Below are positions 1 through 7,251 of a stretch of 28,393 bases of DNA, piece after piece. The stretch spans positions 1-28,393 of the forward strand of contig JAGGSW010000046.1 of NCBI GenBank assembly GCA_021158895.1, in the 5' to 3' direction. A program made the position numbers and the translations under genes. Under the pieces are notes generated by a model. It was not told where the DNA came from and ran no database searches. It saw only the letters and a list, made by a program, of their open reading frames with translations. Position 1 is the first letter of the stretch. Each line of letters begins with the position of its first letter. The DNA comes from Candidatus Odinarchaeota archaeon. GTDB taxonomy: Archaea; Asgardarchaeota; Baldrarchaeia; Baldrarchaeales; DXJG01.

Positions 1-1141
1 GATCATCGTAGGACATCAAAAAGAACAAATAACCAAATATTTCGGAGATGGAAGCAAACTAAACCTAAAAATAACCTACAAAGAACAAAAGGAACCCCTA
101 GGAACAGCCCACGCCACCAGCATAGCCGAAGACTTCGTAGACAACGAAAACTTTCTACTGATCTACGGAGACGTTCTAACAAGCAAACAAAACTACCCTA
201 AAATAATAGAATTCTTCAACAAAGAATCCCCCTCAACCCTCATCACCACATACAAGGTAAAAGACGCATCACTCTACGGCATCATAAAAACAAAAAACAA
301 CCAAGTCACAGAAATCATAGAAAAACCAGACCCAACAGAAGCAAAAAACCAGCAAATAAACGCGGGAATATACATATTCACACCCAAAATCTTCAAAGCA
401 ATAAAACAAACCAAAAAATCAAAAAGAGGAGAATATGAACTAACAGACTCCATACAGCAACTAATCAAACAAGACGAAAACATATTAGCATATGAACTAG
501 AAGACTGGTGGATAGACATAGGCACCCCATGGGATCTACTCGACGCAAACAAACTACTACTAGAAGAAACAAAACTAGAAATAAAAGGAAAAATAGAAGA
601 AGGAGCAAAAATCATAGGACCAGTAGGAATAGGAGAAAACACCATAATCAGATCAGGAAGCTACATAATAGGCCCAACCCTAATAGGAAAAAACTGCGAT
701 ATCGGACCAAACTGCTTCATAAGACCCCACACATACATAGGAAACCACTGCAGAATAGGAAACGCCTGCGAAATAAAAAACAGCATAATACTTGACCACA
801 CCCACATAGCCCACCTATCCTACGTAGGAGACAGCATAATAGGACAAAACGTAAACTTCGGAGCCGGAACCATAACAGCAAACCTCAGACTAGACGAAAA
901 AACAATAAAAATGACAATAAAAGGAAAAAGAATAGACACCGGAAGAAGAAAACTCGGAGCAATCATCGGAGACAACGTAAAAACAGGAATCGGATGCATG
1001 CTAATGCCAGGAATAAAAATAGGCCAAAACTCCCTAATAGGACCAAACACAACCATAAACAAAGACATCCCACCAAACACCATCACAACAACAAAACCCC
1101 AAAACACAACAAAACCACTACAACCCCAACCAAAAAAATAA
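1..1141 (+). CDS. GlmU-like bifunctional sugar-1-phosphate nucleotidylyltransferase/acetyltransferase, N-terminus missing
   Basis: The gene runs in from the left edge; about 379 residues are visible in the frame starting at base 2, and the first ~60 residues, with the nucleotide-binding loop, are outside the window. The visible part starts in the Rossmann-like nucleotidyltransferase domain (IIVGHQKEQI, GTAHA, IYGDV, EKPDP, NAGIYIF, DIGTPWDLL). It continues as a left-handed beta-helix of hexapeptide repeats (IIGPVGIGENTIIRSGSYI) and ends with a GlmU-type block, AHLSYVGDSIIGQNVNFGAG, followed by TITANLR. The family makes NDP-sugars such as UDP-GlcNAc or UDP/dTDP-glucose for glycans; archaeal members often have both activities. 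Substrate cannot be read from sequence. Codons end almost always in A or C, unlike the ribosomal genes downstream. Confidence 0.88.
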   Translation, partial: IIVGHQKEQITKYFGDGSKLNLKITYKEQKEPLGTAHATSIAEDFVDNENFLLIYGDVLTSKQNYPKIIEFFNKESPSTLITTYKVKDASLYGIIKTKNNQVTEIIEKPDPTEAKNQQINAGIYIFTPKIFKAIKQTKKSKRGEYELTDSIQQLIKQDENILAYELEDWWIDIGTPWDLLDANKLLLEETKLEIKGKIEEGAKIIGPVGIGENTIIRSGSYIIGPTLIGKNCDIGPNCFIRPHTYIGNHCRIGNACEIKNSIILDHTHIAHLSYVGDSIIGQNVNFGAGTITANLRLDEKTIKMTIKGKRIDTGRRKLGAIIGDNVKTGIGCMLMPGIKIGQNSLIGPNTTINKDIPPNTITTTKPQNTTKPLQPQPKK

Positions 1142-1283
1142 AAACCCAAAAACAAAACAACCCATAGAACACAACCACACACAACCCTTAAAAACCAAAA
1201 CACCACAAACAAAAACAACCAACCAACAAACAAACACAAAAACAAACCCGCCAAAAACAACAAAACAACAAAACAAACAACGC
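1141..1283. other. T- and G-depleted intergenic spacer
   Basis: This spacer lies between the nucleotidyltransferase stop and tRNA-Gly. Bases 1141-1260 contain only 3 T and 2 G; the rest is A and C. It carries the same compositional bias as the upstream gene although it is non-coding. A weak TATA-like CTTAAAAA near 1188 is the only promoter-like element. Open frames here on the minus strand have low-complexity translations and are not credible genes. Confidence 0.6.
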
Positions 1284-1392
1284 GCGCCCGTAGTCTAGAA
1301 ATCTGGGGATTTAAACTTCCCCGGTTGGAGAACCTGGACTAGGACGTCGGCCTGCCACGCCGAGGACCCGGGTTCAAATCCCGGCGGGCGCA
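1284..1392 (+). tRNA. tRNA-Gly(GCC) with D-loop intron
   Basis: The acceptor stem is GCGCCCG/CGGGCGC (1284-1290 with 1385-1391), with discriminator A1392 and no encoded CCA. The anticodon stem is TCGGC/GCCGA with loop CTGCCAC, giving anticodon GCC (Gly). The T-arm is CCGGG-TTCAAAT-CCCGG. The D-stem GTCT (1293-1296) pairs with GGAC (1342-1345). The D-loop is far too long. Compared with the tRNA-Gly(TCC) at 5561-5638, which matches through the D-arm, there is one unambiguous 34-nt insertion at 1299-1332. The precursor is 109 nt; removing the insertion leaves a standard 75-nt tRNA. Confidence 0.93.
1299..1332 (+). other. Putative 34-nt intron in the D-loop of tRNA-Gly(GCC)
   Basis: Boundaries come from alignment with the intronless tRNA-Gly(TCC) in this window; the flanking bases do not allow the gap to slide. 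The insert can fold as CTGGGG (1303-1308) with CCCCGG (1319-1324) around a 10-nt loop. The exon bases GTCTAG (1293-1298) can pair with CTGGAC (1334-1339) in the precursor, which would place both junctions near a helix end as archaeal splicing endonuclease requires. A perfect bulge-helix-bulge is not obvious, so the exact splice sites are inferred. Confidence 0.75.
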
Positions 1393-1648
1393 TCATTGAT
1401 TTTCTTTTTCTTTTGATGTTTATGGGGGCGTGATCTGGGTTTCTGAACGGGAAGATGTGTGTTGTATTTTGCTAGTTTTGGAAATTTTGGGACTTTGTTT
1501 TACTGTGTTTTCTTTGGTAAATTTGTGTTTTTGTTTTTGAATTTTCTATTAAAAGGAAGGGGTCTTTTGATGGTTGTGGGTAATGAGAATATGTTATTTT
1601 GGATGGCTTTGGCGTTTTCTTGGCGAATCTTTGGGGTGTTTAGTTTTT
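1393..1648. other. Spacer between tRNA-Gly(GCC) and HEAT gene
   Basis: This G/T-rich spacer lies between the 3' end of the tRNA and the 3' end of the convergent HEAT-repeat gene. T-tracts directly after the tRNA (TTTTCTTTTTCTTTT, 1399-1413) would suit archaeal termination. An open frame at 1459-1674 is almost all F, L, V, G and looks like a by-product of the T-rich composition. I see no gene and no duplicated tRNA 3' end here. Confidence 0.5.
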
Positions 1649-2989
1649 TTATTGGTTTTGTGTTGTGTTTTTAATTATTTCTGGTTTTTCGATTTCTTTT
1701 AGGGTTTGTGCGGCTCTTTTGCGTACTTCCTCGCTTGGGTGTTTTAGTTTGTCTTTCAGTTTTGATATTAGGTCCTTGGTTGCCTTTGGGTCTTTCTTTA
1801 TAATTGTTTGTTTTATGAGGCGGGTTAAGTTTTCGAGGTAGTGTTCTTCGAATGTGCTGGTTTCTGTGATTACTCTGAGTGTTATTTCTTTTAGTTTGGG
1901 TATTATTTTTTCAATTGTTTTTGGCTGTTTTTCTATGAGGTCGTCGAGAACATTGTACGTTACTTCACGAGCATCGGGATCTTCATCAATTAGTAGTTCC
2001 ACTAATTTCGGTATGATGTCTTCAATTAGTTGAGGATATTTCATGCCAATGTTTCCTAAGGCTGCGGCGGCACGTTCACGAATAAGCTCATATGGATCAT
2101 TTAATGCTTTCTTAAGCTTCGGTATTAGTTCAAAAATAAGTTCTGGATGTTCGTATGCAATGGCGCGTAAAGCGGCTACTTTACATTCGTCTAAATCTTT
2201 TCCTAGTTTTTTTATTTTTTCTTTAACTAGTTTTGGATATTTTTTCCAAATGACGTGAAGGAGGTCTGCTATTGTTTCAGGGATATCTTCACTTGTGCTA
2301 AACCATTCTAATCTTTCTATTAAGTCGTCTATTTTGTCTTTGAAGACATCTATGTACTTCTCTGCAACCTTCCACAAAGCTACAAGCGCGCTATAGCAGA
2401 TGTCTTCATAGCCATATATGTGTTCCATTAATCTTGGTATTGCGTCTTTGATTAGTTCTGGATATTTTTCTCCAATATTCCCAAGGATATATGCTGCATT
2501 GATACGAACTTCGTCATTTGAATCGTGTAACAACTTTATTAGCTTCGGTATTTTATCCTTAAACAATTCTGGAAAATTCTTTGAAACGTTTTCAAGAATT
2601 TGTGACATCCAGTAACGGGCGTGTTGACATCTATTAGGAAAATAAACCTCGTCATGACTGTTACGGTCGTATATCCTATAAGGTTCCTTACATGGTCTAT
2701 TTAACTTCTTCATTAACTCTACTATCTTATCTTTAAATAGCTCTGGGAATTTTGATGAGATGCTTTCAAGAGTCCGTGCGATATAATAGCGAACTTTGCC
2801 GCTTTGGTCATCTAATTTTTCCATTAGCTTTGGTACAACCTTTTTCAGCAGGCTTAAATCCATATACTTCAAAAGGTCATATTTTATATCTTCAAGGTTG
2901 CTGGCTGCTTTTTCACGAACCTCAACACTACAATCACTCAAATCCCTCAATATTCCCTCCAATTTTCCCTCAATCTCATCTCTCCCCAT
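1649..2989 (-). CDS. HEAT-repeat protein with Cys/His insertion (island 1)
   Basis: A 446-residue protein made almost wholly of helical repeats of about 35-40 residues with the HEAT pattern (PELFKDKIPKLIKLL, DSNDEVRINAAYILGNIG), about ten units. No signal peptide or membrane segment is seen, so it is probably cytosolic and binds a protein or nucleic acid. An insertion at residues ~97-125 holds RPCKEPY, SHDE and FPNRCQHAR. The same insertion occurs in the second HEAT protein of the window (22217-23698), so the two are paralogues. C100, H112, C121 and H123 could bind metal. The ATG at 2989 follows GGTGGAG. The gene ends facing tRNA-Gly. Its last third is T-poor on the sense strand, unlike its 5' part. 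Confidence 0.85.
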   Translation of the reverse strand: MGRDEIEGKLEGILRDLSDCSVEVREKAASNLEDIKYDLLKYMDLSLLKKVVPKLMEKLDDQSGKVRYYIARTLESISSKFPELFKDKIVELMKKLNRPCKEPYRIYDRNSHDEVYFPNRCQHARYWMSQILENVSKNFPELFKDKIPKLIKLLHDSNDEVRINAAYILGNIGEKYPELIKDAIPRLMEHIYGYEDICYSALVALWKVAEKYIDVFKDKIDDLIERLEWFSTSEDIPETIADLLHVIWKKYPKLVKEKIKKLGKDLDECKVAALRAIAYEHPELIFELIPKLKKALNDPYELIRERAAAALGNIGMKYPQLIEDIIPKLVELLIDEDPDAREVTYNVLDDLIEKQPKTIEKIIPKLKEITLRVITETSTFEEHYLENLTRLIKQTIIKKDPKATKDLISKLKDKLKHPSEEVRKRAAQTLKEIEKPEIIKNTTQNQ

Positions 2990-3071
2990 TCTTCTCCACC
3001 AATGCTAGTTTATCATTTGTTATAGCATTCGCACCACAGGGGGTTTCATCACCATTCTTGCTAAAATACAT
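2976..3071 (-). CDS. Possible 31-residue ORF upstream of HEAT gene
   Basis: The ATG at 3071 is preceded by GAGGT at a spacing of six bases. The reading frame encodes a hydrophilic 31-residue peptide (starting MYFSKNGDETPCG) and its TGA lies inside the start of the HEAT gene, an arrangement that allows translational coupling. No family is recognised. It may be a leader peptide, a decayed gene fragment or chance. Confidence 0.2.
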   Translation of the reverse strand: MYFSKNGDETPCGANAITNDKLALVEKNGER

Positions 3072-3286
3072 TACCAGACCTCTATTTCCAAAAACTTAAA
3101 CCATCGCGTTCAGATAGATCGCACAATTCCCTCAAATATTCATGCATTGTTTCGGAATGCTCTTCTACAAGACAATTTTCTCAACTAACCTTCATCGAAA
3201 TCCTTGTTTAATGTTCTATTATTAGAAATCTCGATCTTGTCCCTTAACAGAATTATTTTTAAGGGTAATTTCCCTAAATTTCAATC
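2990..3286. other. Spacer between the 367-aa orphan and HEAT gene 1
   Basis: About 300 bases separate the two minus-strand genes. Besides the small frame at 2976-3071, the minus strand shows another open stretch interrupted by stops (including EHSETMHEYLRELCDLSERD, around 3105-3170), so this may be eroded coding sequence. No clear TATA box or inverted repeat is visible. Confidence 0.35.
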
Positions 3287-4387
3287 CTAATATATTCCCG
3301 ATCCATATATCAAACTTGAAAGCCTTGATTTCTCTATTTCATATTCTCTACACCACTCAAGAATCTTCTTTCTCCACTCACGATACTTCTCCAGCCTCAT
3401 ATAATTCATATAAATCGCTTTTGAATCGAAACCATTTGATTCGACAATTACATGTCCCATACATCCTCTTACAGCCCATCTAGCCCTTCTAAAAGCCTCA
3501 ATGTTCTTTGGATCATTGTAAGGCTTTTCTTCATCAAAATCTGGAGCTATAACTTTGTCAAACCTTTTTTGTAGTGCACGCACGTTTTTGTCTGAGAAAG
3601 CGTCCAATGTATGAGGAGAAGCATATTCTCGATCATACACCTCTTCGCATCTCCAGATATCTATGCTCCATATACTAGGATCGTTTTTGAGTTCTGAAAT
3701 CAAGTTTACAGCTTCCTCAATCGCATCGACACTAAAAGAACACATCAAAACTCTTCCATTAACAATTTCACATATCAATTTTCTTGCAAGCTTATCTACG
3801 ATAGCTATCTGATCCGGAAAGTCAGTTAATGGGCATCTAAACTTTAACTCAATGTTCTTACCAGAATCCTGAATCCACCTAATTTTCTTTCCTTCTGAAT
3901 CTTCGAAAACAAATTTACTTGCAAGTCTTCCCTTCTTTACTATGTAAAAGCTCCAACCCTCAAATCTAATCAAAACTGCAACAACAAAGAGATTCTCTCT
4001 AACTTTAAACACGTCACATTTTTCATAGATGAACTCTACAACCTTTCGACGATTTTCCTTCCACATTTCTTCCAACTTTCTTATCAGATTTTCGGAAACA
4101 ACTTCACTTCCTGTCACAAAGTCTAAAATAGTGTAGTGATTTCCTAGAATTATAGGATTTACTTGATCTTCTAGGACTGTACGGTTTTCTCCGATGATTA
4201 ACTCGTCTTCAAGCGAGTATACCCTCAAATCGTCTATTATTCTCTCTATATTGAAATCGTATTTGAATAAACTTTCAATTTTTTCAGATGAATAAACTCC
4301 AGGTACTCTTCTAAGAACTTCCAAGGCTATTTCACTTAGCTTTGGATCCGGTTTAAGGTCTTTATACAAAAATTTGAAACTAGCCAT
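3287..4387 (-). CDS. Orphan protein, 366-367 residues, function unknown (island 1)
   Basis: I do not recognise a family. The protein has no signal peptide or convincing membrane helix. It has a central mixed alpha/beta part (VRENLFVVAVLIRFEGWSFY, later IDIWRCEEVYD) and a highly charged helical C-terminus (KYREWRKKILEWCREYEIEK). Cysteines are scattered and do not form a zinc motif. I chose ATG 4387 because GGTGG (4397-4393 read on the minus strand) lies five bases upstream; a GTG at 4396 directly abutting the previous stop is the alternative. The upstream gene stops at 4397, so the two are probably translationally coupled. It has no counterpart between the two genes of island 2, where only 71 bases separate the secreted protein gene from the HEAT gene. 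Confidence 0.7.
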   Translation of the reverse strand: MASFKFLYKDLKPDPKLSEIALEVLRRVPGVYSSEKIESLFKYDFNIERIIDDLRVYSLEDELIIGENRTVLEDQVNPIILGNHYTILDFVTGSEVVSENLIRKLEEMWKENRRKVVEFIYEKCDVFKVRENLFVVAVLIRFEGWSFYIVKKGRLASKFVFEDSEGKKIRWIQDSGKNIELKFRCPLTDFPDQIAIVDKLARKLICEIVNGRVLMCSFSVDAIEEAVNLISELKNDPSIWSIDIWRCEEVYDREYASPHTLDAFSDKNVRALQKRFDKVIAPDFDEEKPYNDPKNIEAFRRARWAVRGCMGHVIVESNGFDSKAIYMNYMRLEKYREWRKKILEWCREYEIEKSRLSSLIYGSGIY

Positions 4388-4396
4388 TCCAACCAC

Positions 4397-4843
4397 CTAT
4401 AGCATAGTTGACATCAATATATTTATTGTCAGATCCATTAACACACTGTTTACTGCCGGCATTATTGCCTTCTCTAATATTGTTCCTATTACCGTATCTG
4501 CTATTAACTCTGCTGGCCCGCCCAAAACAAAACCTACTAAGAGATCAAATATTTTCTGATTTATAAGAGGAATTTCAAAGCTTAATATCTTCTGTAACAC
4601 TGCCCCAGCTTCACGATTCACCTTTACTTTAATCCACTCGCATAACTTGTCACATAACTCATCAGTCGTATAGAATGGTATACCCAAGCTTTTTAGAACC
4701 GTTGCAAATCCTCCAATAATCATTCCTACTGCAAAGGATGAATCAGGAGTTATCGCATCCTTAATTCTACCTCCAACGCTTTTACCCCGTTCAATAATTT
4801 CCTCTTTTAAAGCCCTCACAAAGGGCTTCTTAGGATCTACCAT
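4397..4843 (-). CDS. Intact 3' portion of the shortened secreted-protein paralogue
   Basis: A 148-residue open frame beginning MVDPKKPFVRALKEE. It holds three hydrophobic stretches: FAVGMIIGGFATVL, IFDLLVGFVLGGPAEL and AVNSVLMDLTINIL. The frame stays open upstream of this ATG to about 5018, so the ATG is probably internal to a longer gene (see 4397-5109). The end (GGPAELIADTVIGTIL) weakly resembles the end of the 1455-aa protein (GGPTMYLIGTIL), so it may be the matching C-terminal membrane segment; this similarity is slight. If translated on its own, it would be a small membrane protein without a signal peptide. Confidence 0.5.
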   Translation of the reverse strand: MVDPKKPFVRALKEEIIERGKSVGGRIKDAITPDSSFAVGMIIGGFATVLKSLGIPFYTTDELCDKLCEWIKVKVNREAGAVLQKILSFEIPLINQKIFDLLVGFVLGGPAELIADTVIGTILEKAIMPAVNSVLMDLTINILMSTML

Positions 4844-5109
4844 CAGACTTATCCAATCTCCTTCAATATCTAGGGTACCACTGAGCGGAGATATTGTTAC
4901 CTTGCTAATAATTTGTTCTTCCCAAACTGTTACAGGTGTACTGTTCCTAAACTCTTTAAAATGTGGATCTAAACCGTTAGTCGATATCCTCGGTACACGT
5001 ATCTTTGAAAGTTTTTCTAAACTTTATTTTCACCCATAGTCATTAATCTAACTGTTGAAAGCTCCATTAAAACGATCATTAAAATTAATATTAATGATTT
5101 TACCTTCAT
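4397..5109 (-). pseudogene. Frameshifted, internally deleted paralogue of the 1455-aa secreted protein
   Basis: From ATG 5109 the minus strand encodes a signal peptide (MKVKSLILILMIVLMELST) and stops at TAG 5019-5017. Adding one T to the run at 5021-5019 restores a frame that runs on through LEKLSKI and into the 148-residue frame ending at 4397, for a product of about 237 residues. The first ~85 residues match the start of the 1455-aa protein. After the frameshift, 23 of 55 aligned residues are identical without gaps, including FRNSTPV/FKNGTPV, EEQIISKVT/EEEIISRVT and SPLS. The match ends just before the caspase-like region, which is absent. This is either a decaying gene or a sequencing error in a short A/T run; the internal loss of ~1200 residues is real either way. 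Confidence 0.72.
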
Positions 5110-5560
5110 TTTGCCCCCACATCCTCACTACGTTCCACATTAACATGTTGGGCAGCAAAGTTTATATACGCTTAAGACAAGCCGATCAAAAACCTGTGGA
5201 AACATTTTACTTAAAAAGAAATTTTCGACTAAAAAATAACAAGTCAAAAACTAGCAAAACTATGGCTAATATTCATCGATACCTGCTTCTATGTCATTTC
5301 TAAATGTTGCTCTACGTAAAGGTAAAGGACAAAATTTAGGTATAACGCTGTTAATCTGATACTTTTATTGCGCATTTATATATCAACATTATTTTTGTCG
5401 GCAACATGTAGTCTAAGTGAACTTGAAACATAATTGATTGAAAAGGTTCTGCATCTCTATTCAAAATACCTTGTTTCGGCTCCATTTAACTTATCAGAAA
5501 ATTCTCTTAACTCAAAAGCTCTAAAACACAATTGAACGTGAAAACAAAGGTGAAATTTGG
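5110..5560. other. Intergenic region between island 1 and tRNA-Gly(TCC)
   Basis: About 450 bases hold the promoter described at 5156-5169 and, further out, a second TATA-like stretch (ATTTATATATC near 5375) with no gene in a suitable position after it. A plus-strand open frame at 5055-5303 mirrors the paralogue start and shows no protein features. No repeats or tRNA fragments were found. Confidence 0.4.
5156..5169 (-). promoter_or_regulatory. TATA-box promoter of the shortened secreted-protein gene
   Basis: On the minus strand the core reads GTATATAAACTTTG, an archaeal TATA box with flanks, about 47 bases upstream of ATG 5109. It differs by one base from the core at 28173-28186 in front of the 1455-aa paralogue. 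GGATGTGGGGG just before the ATG can serve as ribosome-binding site. Confidence 0.6.
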
Positions 5561-5638
5561 TGGTGCGGGGCCCGGGATTTGAACCCGGGTTATCGGCTTG
5601 GAAGGCCGACGTCCTAGTCCAGGCTAGACTAGCCCCGC
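5561..5638 (-). tRNA. tRNA-Gly(TCC), CCA encoded
   Basis: Read on the minus strand from 5638, the acceptor is GCGGGGC pairing with GCCCCGC (5571-5565). The D-arm matches that of the GCC isoacceptor without its insertion. The anticodon loop CTTCCAA gives anticodon TCC (Gly). The T-arm is CCGGG-TTCAAAT-CCCGG, the discriminator A (5564), and the terminal CCA is encoded (5563-5561). It has no intron. It faces the tRNA-Gly(GCC) gene at 1284-1392 across island 1. Confidence 0.96.
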
Positions 5639-6022
5639 TTATTATTATTGTTTTGTGTATGGTTTTTTAGAATTTATTATGATTTTAGTTTTTTACTGTT
5701 TTTGTTTGTTGTTTAGGCTTTTTGTGGTATTTAGAGTGTTCTAGCGGCTATATTTTTATTGTGGGTTTGATTTAAAAAGTTTACGGGGATGCGATTTTAG
5801 ACAATAAAGTGGAGTTTTAAGTTGTATCGTATTTTTGGAAGTTGAATGTCTTCTTGTATGGTGTATGTATGAGGTATGGGATATTTTTCTTTATTTTGCT
5901 AGTTTATTTAATTTTTATTTTTAGTTGACTGGTTGCAGCGTGTTTGGTTTTGGTGTTGTTAGCGGTTTTTAGTCCGAAGGTTTATAAAATTTTGAGGTGA
6001 AATATTTGTATGGGGGGATTGT
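5639..6022. other. G/T-rich intergenic region upstream of the glycosyltransferase
   Basis: The sequence between the 5' end of tRNA-Gly(TCC) and the glycosyltransferase is rich in T and G on the plus strand. It contains promoter elements for both directions but no open frame of quality. The only clear element is the TATA box at 5981-5990. Confidence 0.45.
5981..5990 (+). promoter_or_regulatory. TATA box of the glycosyltransferase gene
   Basis: TTTATAAAAT lies about 35-40 bases before the GTG start. It predicts transcription starting near 6008, just ahead of the GGGGGG ribosome-binding site at 6012-6017. Confidence 0.55.
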
Positions 6023-7105
6023 GTGGTGAAGGTGGCTTTAATTTCTAGTTGGGGCGCATGTTGTGGGGTGTCTATTCACGCTGAACTTATTGGAAGGGCT
6101 TTGTTGAGGCAGGGACATGAATTGATTGTTTTTGCTCCGCGGTGCTATGAAGATCGTAGGACTTATTTTTTCTTTTCGAGGGATGAGGAGTTTGTGGTGA
6201 GGAATTTTTCTTTTCTAAGGTATGGTGATCGATATAGTGATGAGGAGCTTCTTAATTCTTTCTACTTGGATCCTACGCCTATTCTTGAATCGGATTACGA
6301 TGTGTTGATGGTTGAGAAGCCAACTTCTATACCTCTTGGTAAATTGCTTGAGATTTTCCCGAAGATTAAGAGAAAGGCGAAAACTGTTGCGATTTTACAT
6401 GAAGGGATTTTACCTGTGAATCCTTATTTTTCTAAGTTTGACTGGGATGCTATTGCTGTTTTTGATGAAAGATTTAAGAAACTGTTTTCTAAGGTCTTTC
6501 CAGCGGAGAAAATTCACATTGTTCCTTTTCCCTGTCATCCGATAAAAAAAGGAGATAAAGTGAGCCTGAGGAAGGAAATTGGACTACCTGAAGATGGTAA
6601 AATCATTTTTACTTTTGGGAGGTTTTATGGAATAGAGGAAATTTTGCATATGCTTAGAAGTTTAAAAGAAGGTTACCCATCTCTTATATATTTGTGTTTA
6701 GTTAGGAATGTTGAAAGATTTATGTTGCTAAAAGAGCTTAGGCAGATGTATCCATTTATACAGGTGAGGTTGGGAAGGCCGTCTATTGAGGAATTATATA
6801 AGTATTTGGGGGCAATTGATGCTATATTATTAAACAGGGGGCATCCTAAGCATATAGCTGTGTCTAGTACTGCTCATCTATGTATGGGGTCTCTTAATCC
6901 TATTTTATGCTCGGATGTCGGCTATTTTTACACATTTGACAAAGAAGTAATAAAGTATAGGAATTTAATGGAGCTTGAAGCAAGAATAATGGATGTTTTT
7001 GAGGGAAGAGTAAGTGAAACGTTAAAGAGAGCAGAAGAATTTGTTAAACGGCATTCAGCGGATAAAATAGCAGAAGAACTACTAAAAATAGGTTTAGAAG
7101 CTTGA
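6023..7105 (+). CDS. Glycosyltransferase-like protein, GT4/GT-B type
   Basis: A 360-residue cytosolic protein. The N-terminus (ISSWGACCGVSIHAELIGRA, then LLRQGHELIVFAP) matches the start of family 4 glycosyltransferases, where the Gly-rich loop and the His/Glu helix bind the acceptor side. The second Rossmann half begins at about residue 175 (REIGLPEDGKIIFTFGRF). Family members move a sugar from an NDP-sugar to a lipid, glycan or protein. The usual G-R-x-x-x-x-K and E-x7-E donor-binding pattern is not clear (GRFYGIEE; HPKHIAVSSTAHLCMGSLNP), so activity or donor may differ. GTG 6023 is chosen because GGGGGG lies five bases upstream; GTG 6026 is possible. It stands alone, and converges with lutB. 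The 5' half is G/T-rich and the 3' end A-rich. Confidence 0.68.
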   Translation: MVKVALISSWGACCGVSIHAELIGRALLRQGHELIVFAPRCYEDRRTYFFFSRDEEFVVRNFSFLRYGDRYSDEELLNSFYLDPTPILESDYDVLMVEKPTSIPLGKLLEIFPKIKRKAKTVAILHEGILPVNPYFSKFDWDAIAVFDERFKKLFSKVFPAEKIHIVPFPCHPIKKGDKVSLRKEIGLPEDGKIIFTFGRFYGIEEILHMLRSLKEGYPSLIYLCLVRNVERFMLLKELRQMYPFIQVRLGRPSIEELYKYLGAIDAILLNRGHPKHIAVSSTAHLCMGSLNPILCSDVGYFYTFDKEVIKYRNLMELEARIMDVFEGRVSETLKRAEEFVKRHSADKIAEELLKIGLEA

Positions 7106-7251
7106 AATCAAAAGAGCCATATGGATGAAAAGCAATGTAAGGAGATATGATTTATCATTCAATGTATCATGTGTTGACTTATTACCGGAGACACCAAGAT
7201 TAAAAATGTAAACAGAATAGTTTGTTTCCAATCTCCATCAAGCTATGTAAT

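Noticed and set aside
1..4. Window begins with GATC, which might mark a library cloning site
   Set aside because: Four bases occur by chance too often to support a claim about the origin of the sequence.
820..1263. Minus-strand open frame of 147 codons opposite the GlmU-like gene and spacer
   Set aside because: Translation is low-complexity Phe/Leu/Val/Gly that only reflects the T-poor plus strand; the plus strand has a recognised protein family.
1459..1674. Plus-strand open frame after tRNA-Gly(GCC)
   Set aside because: F/L/V/G-rich by-product of T-rich DNA, overlaps the 3' end of the HEAT gene, and has no ribosome-binding site or motif.
5055..5303. Plus-strand open frame of 82 codons
   Set aside because: Lies antisense to the paralogue start and its promoter; no domain and no homologue of it in island 2.
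7125..7211. Short plus-strand frame between the glycosyltransferase and lutB
   Set aside because: 28 codons, no ribosome-binding site and no recognisable motif.
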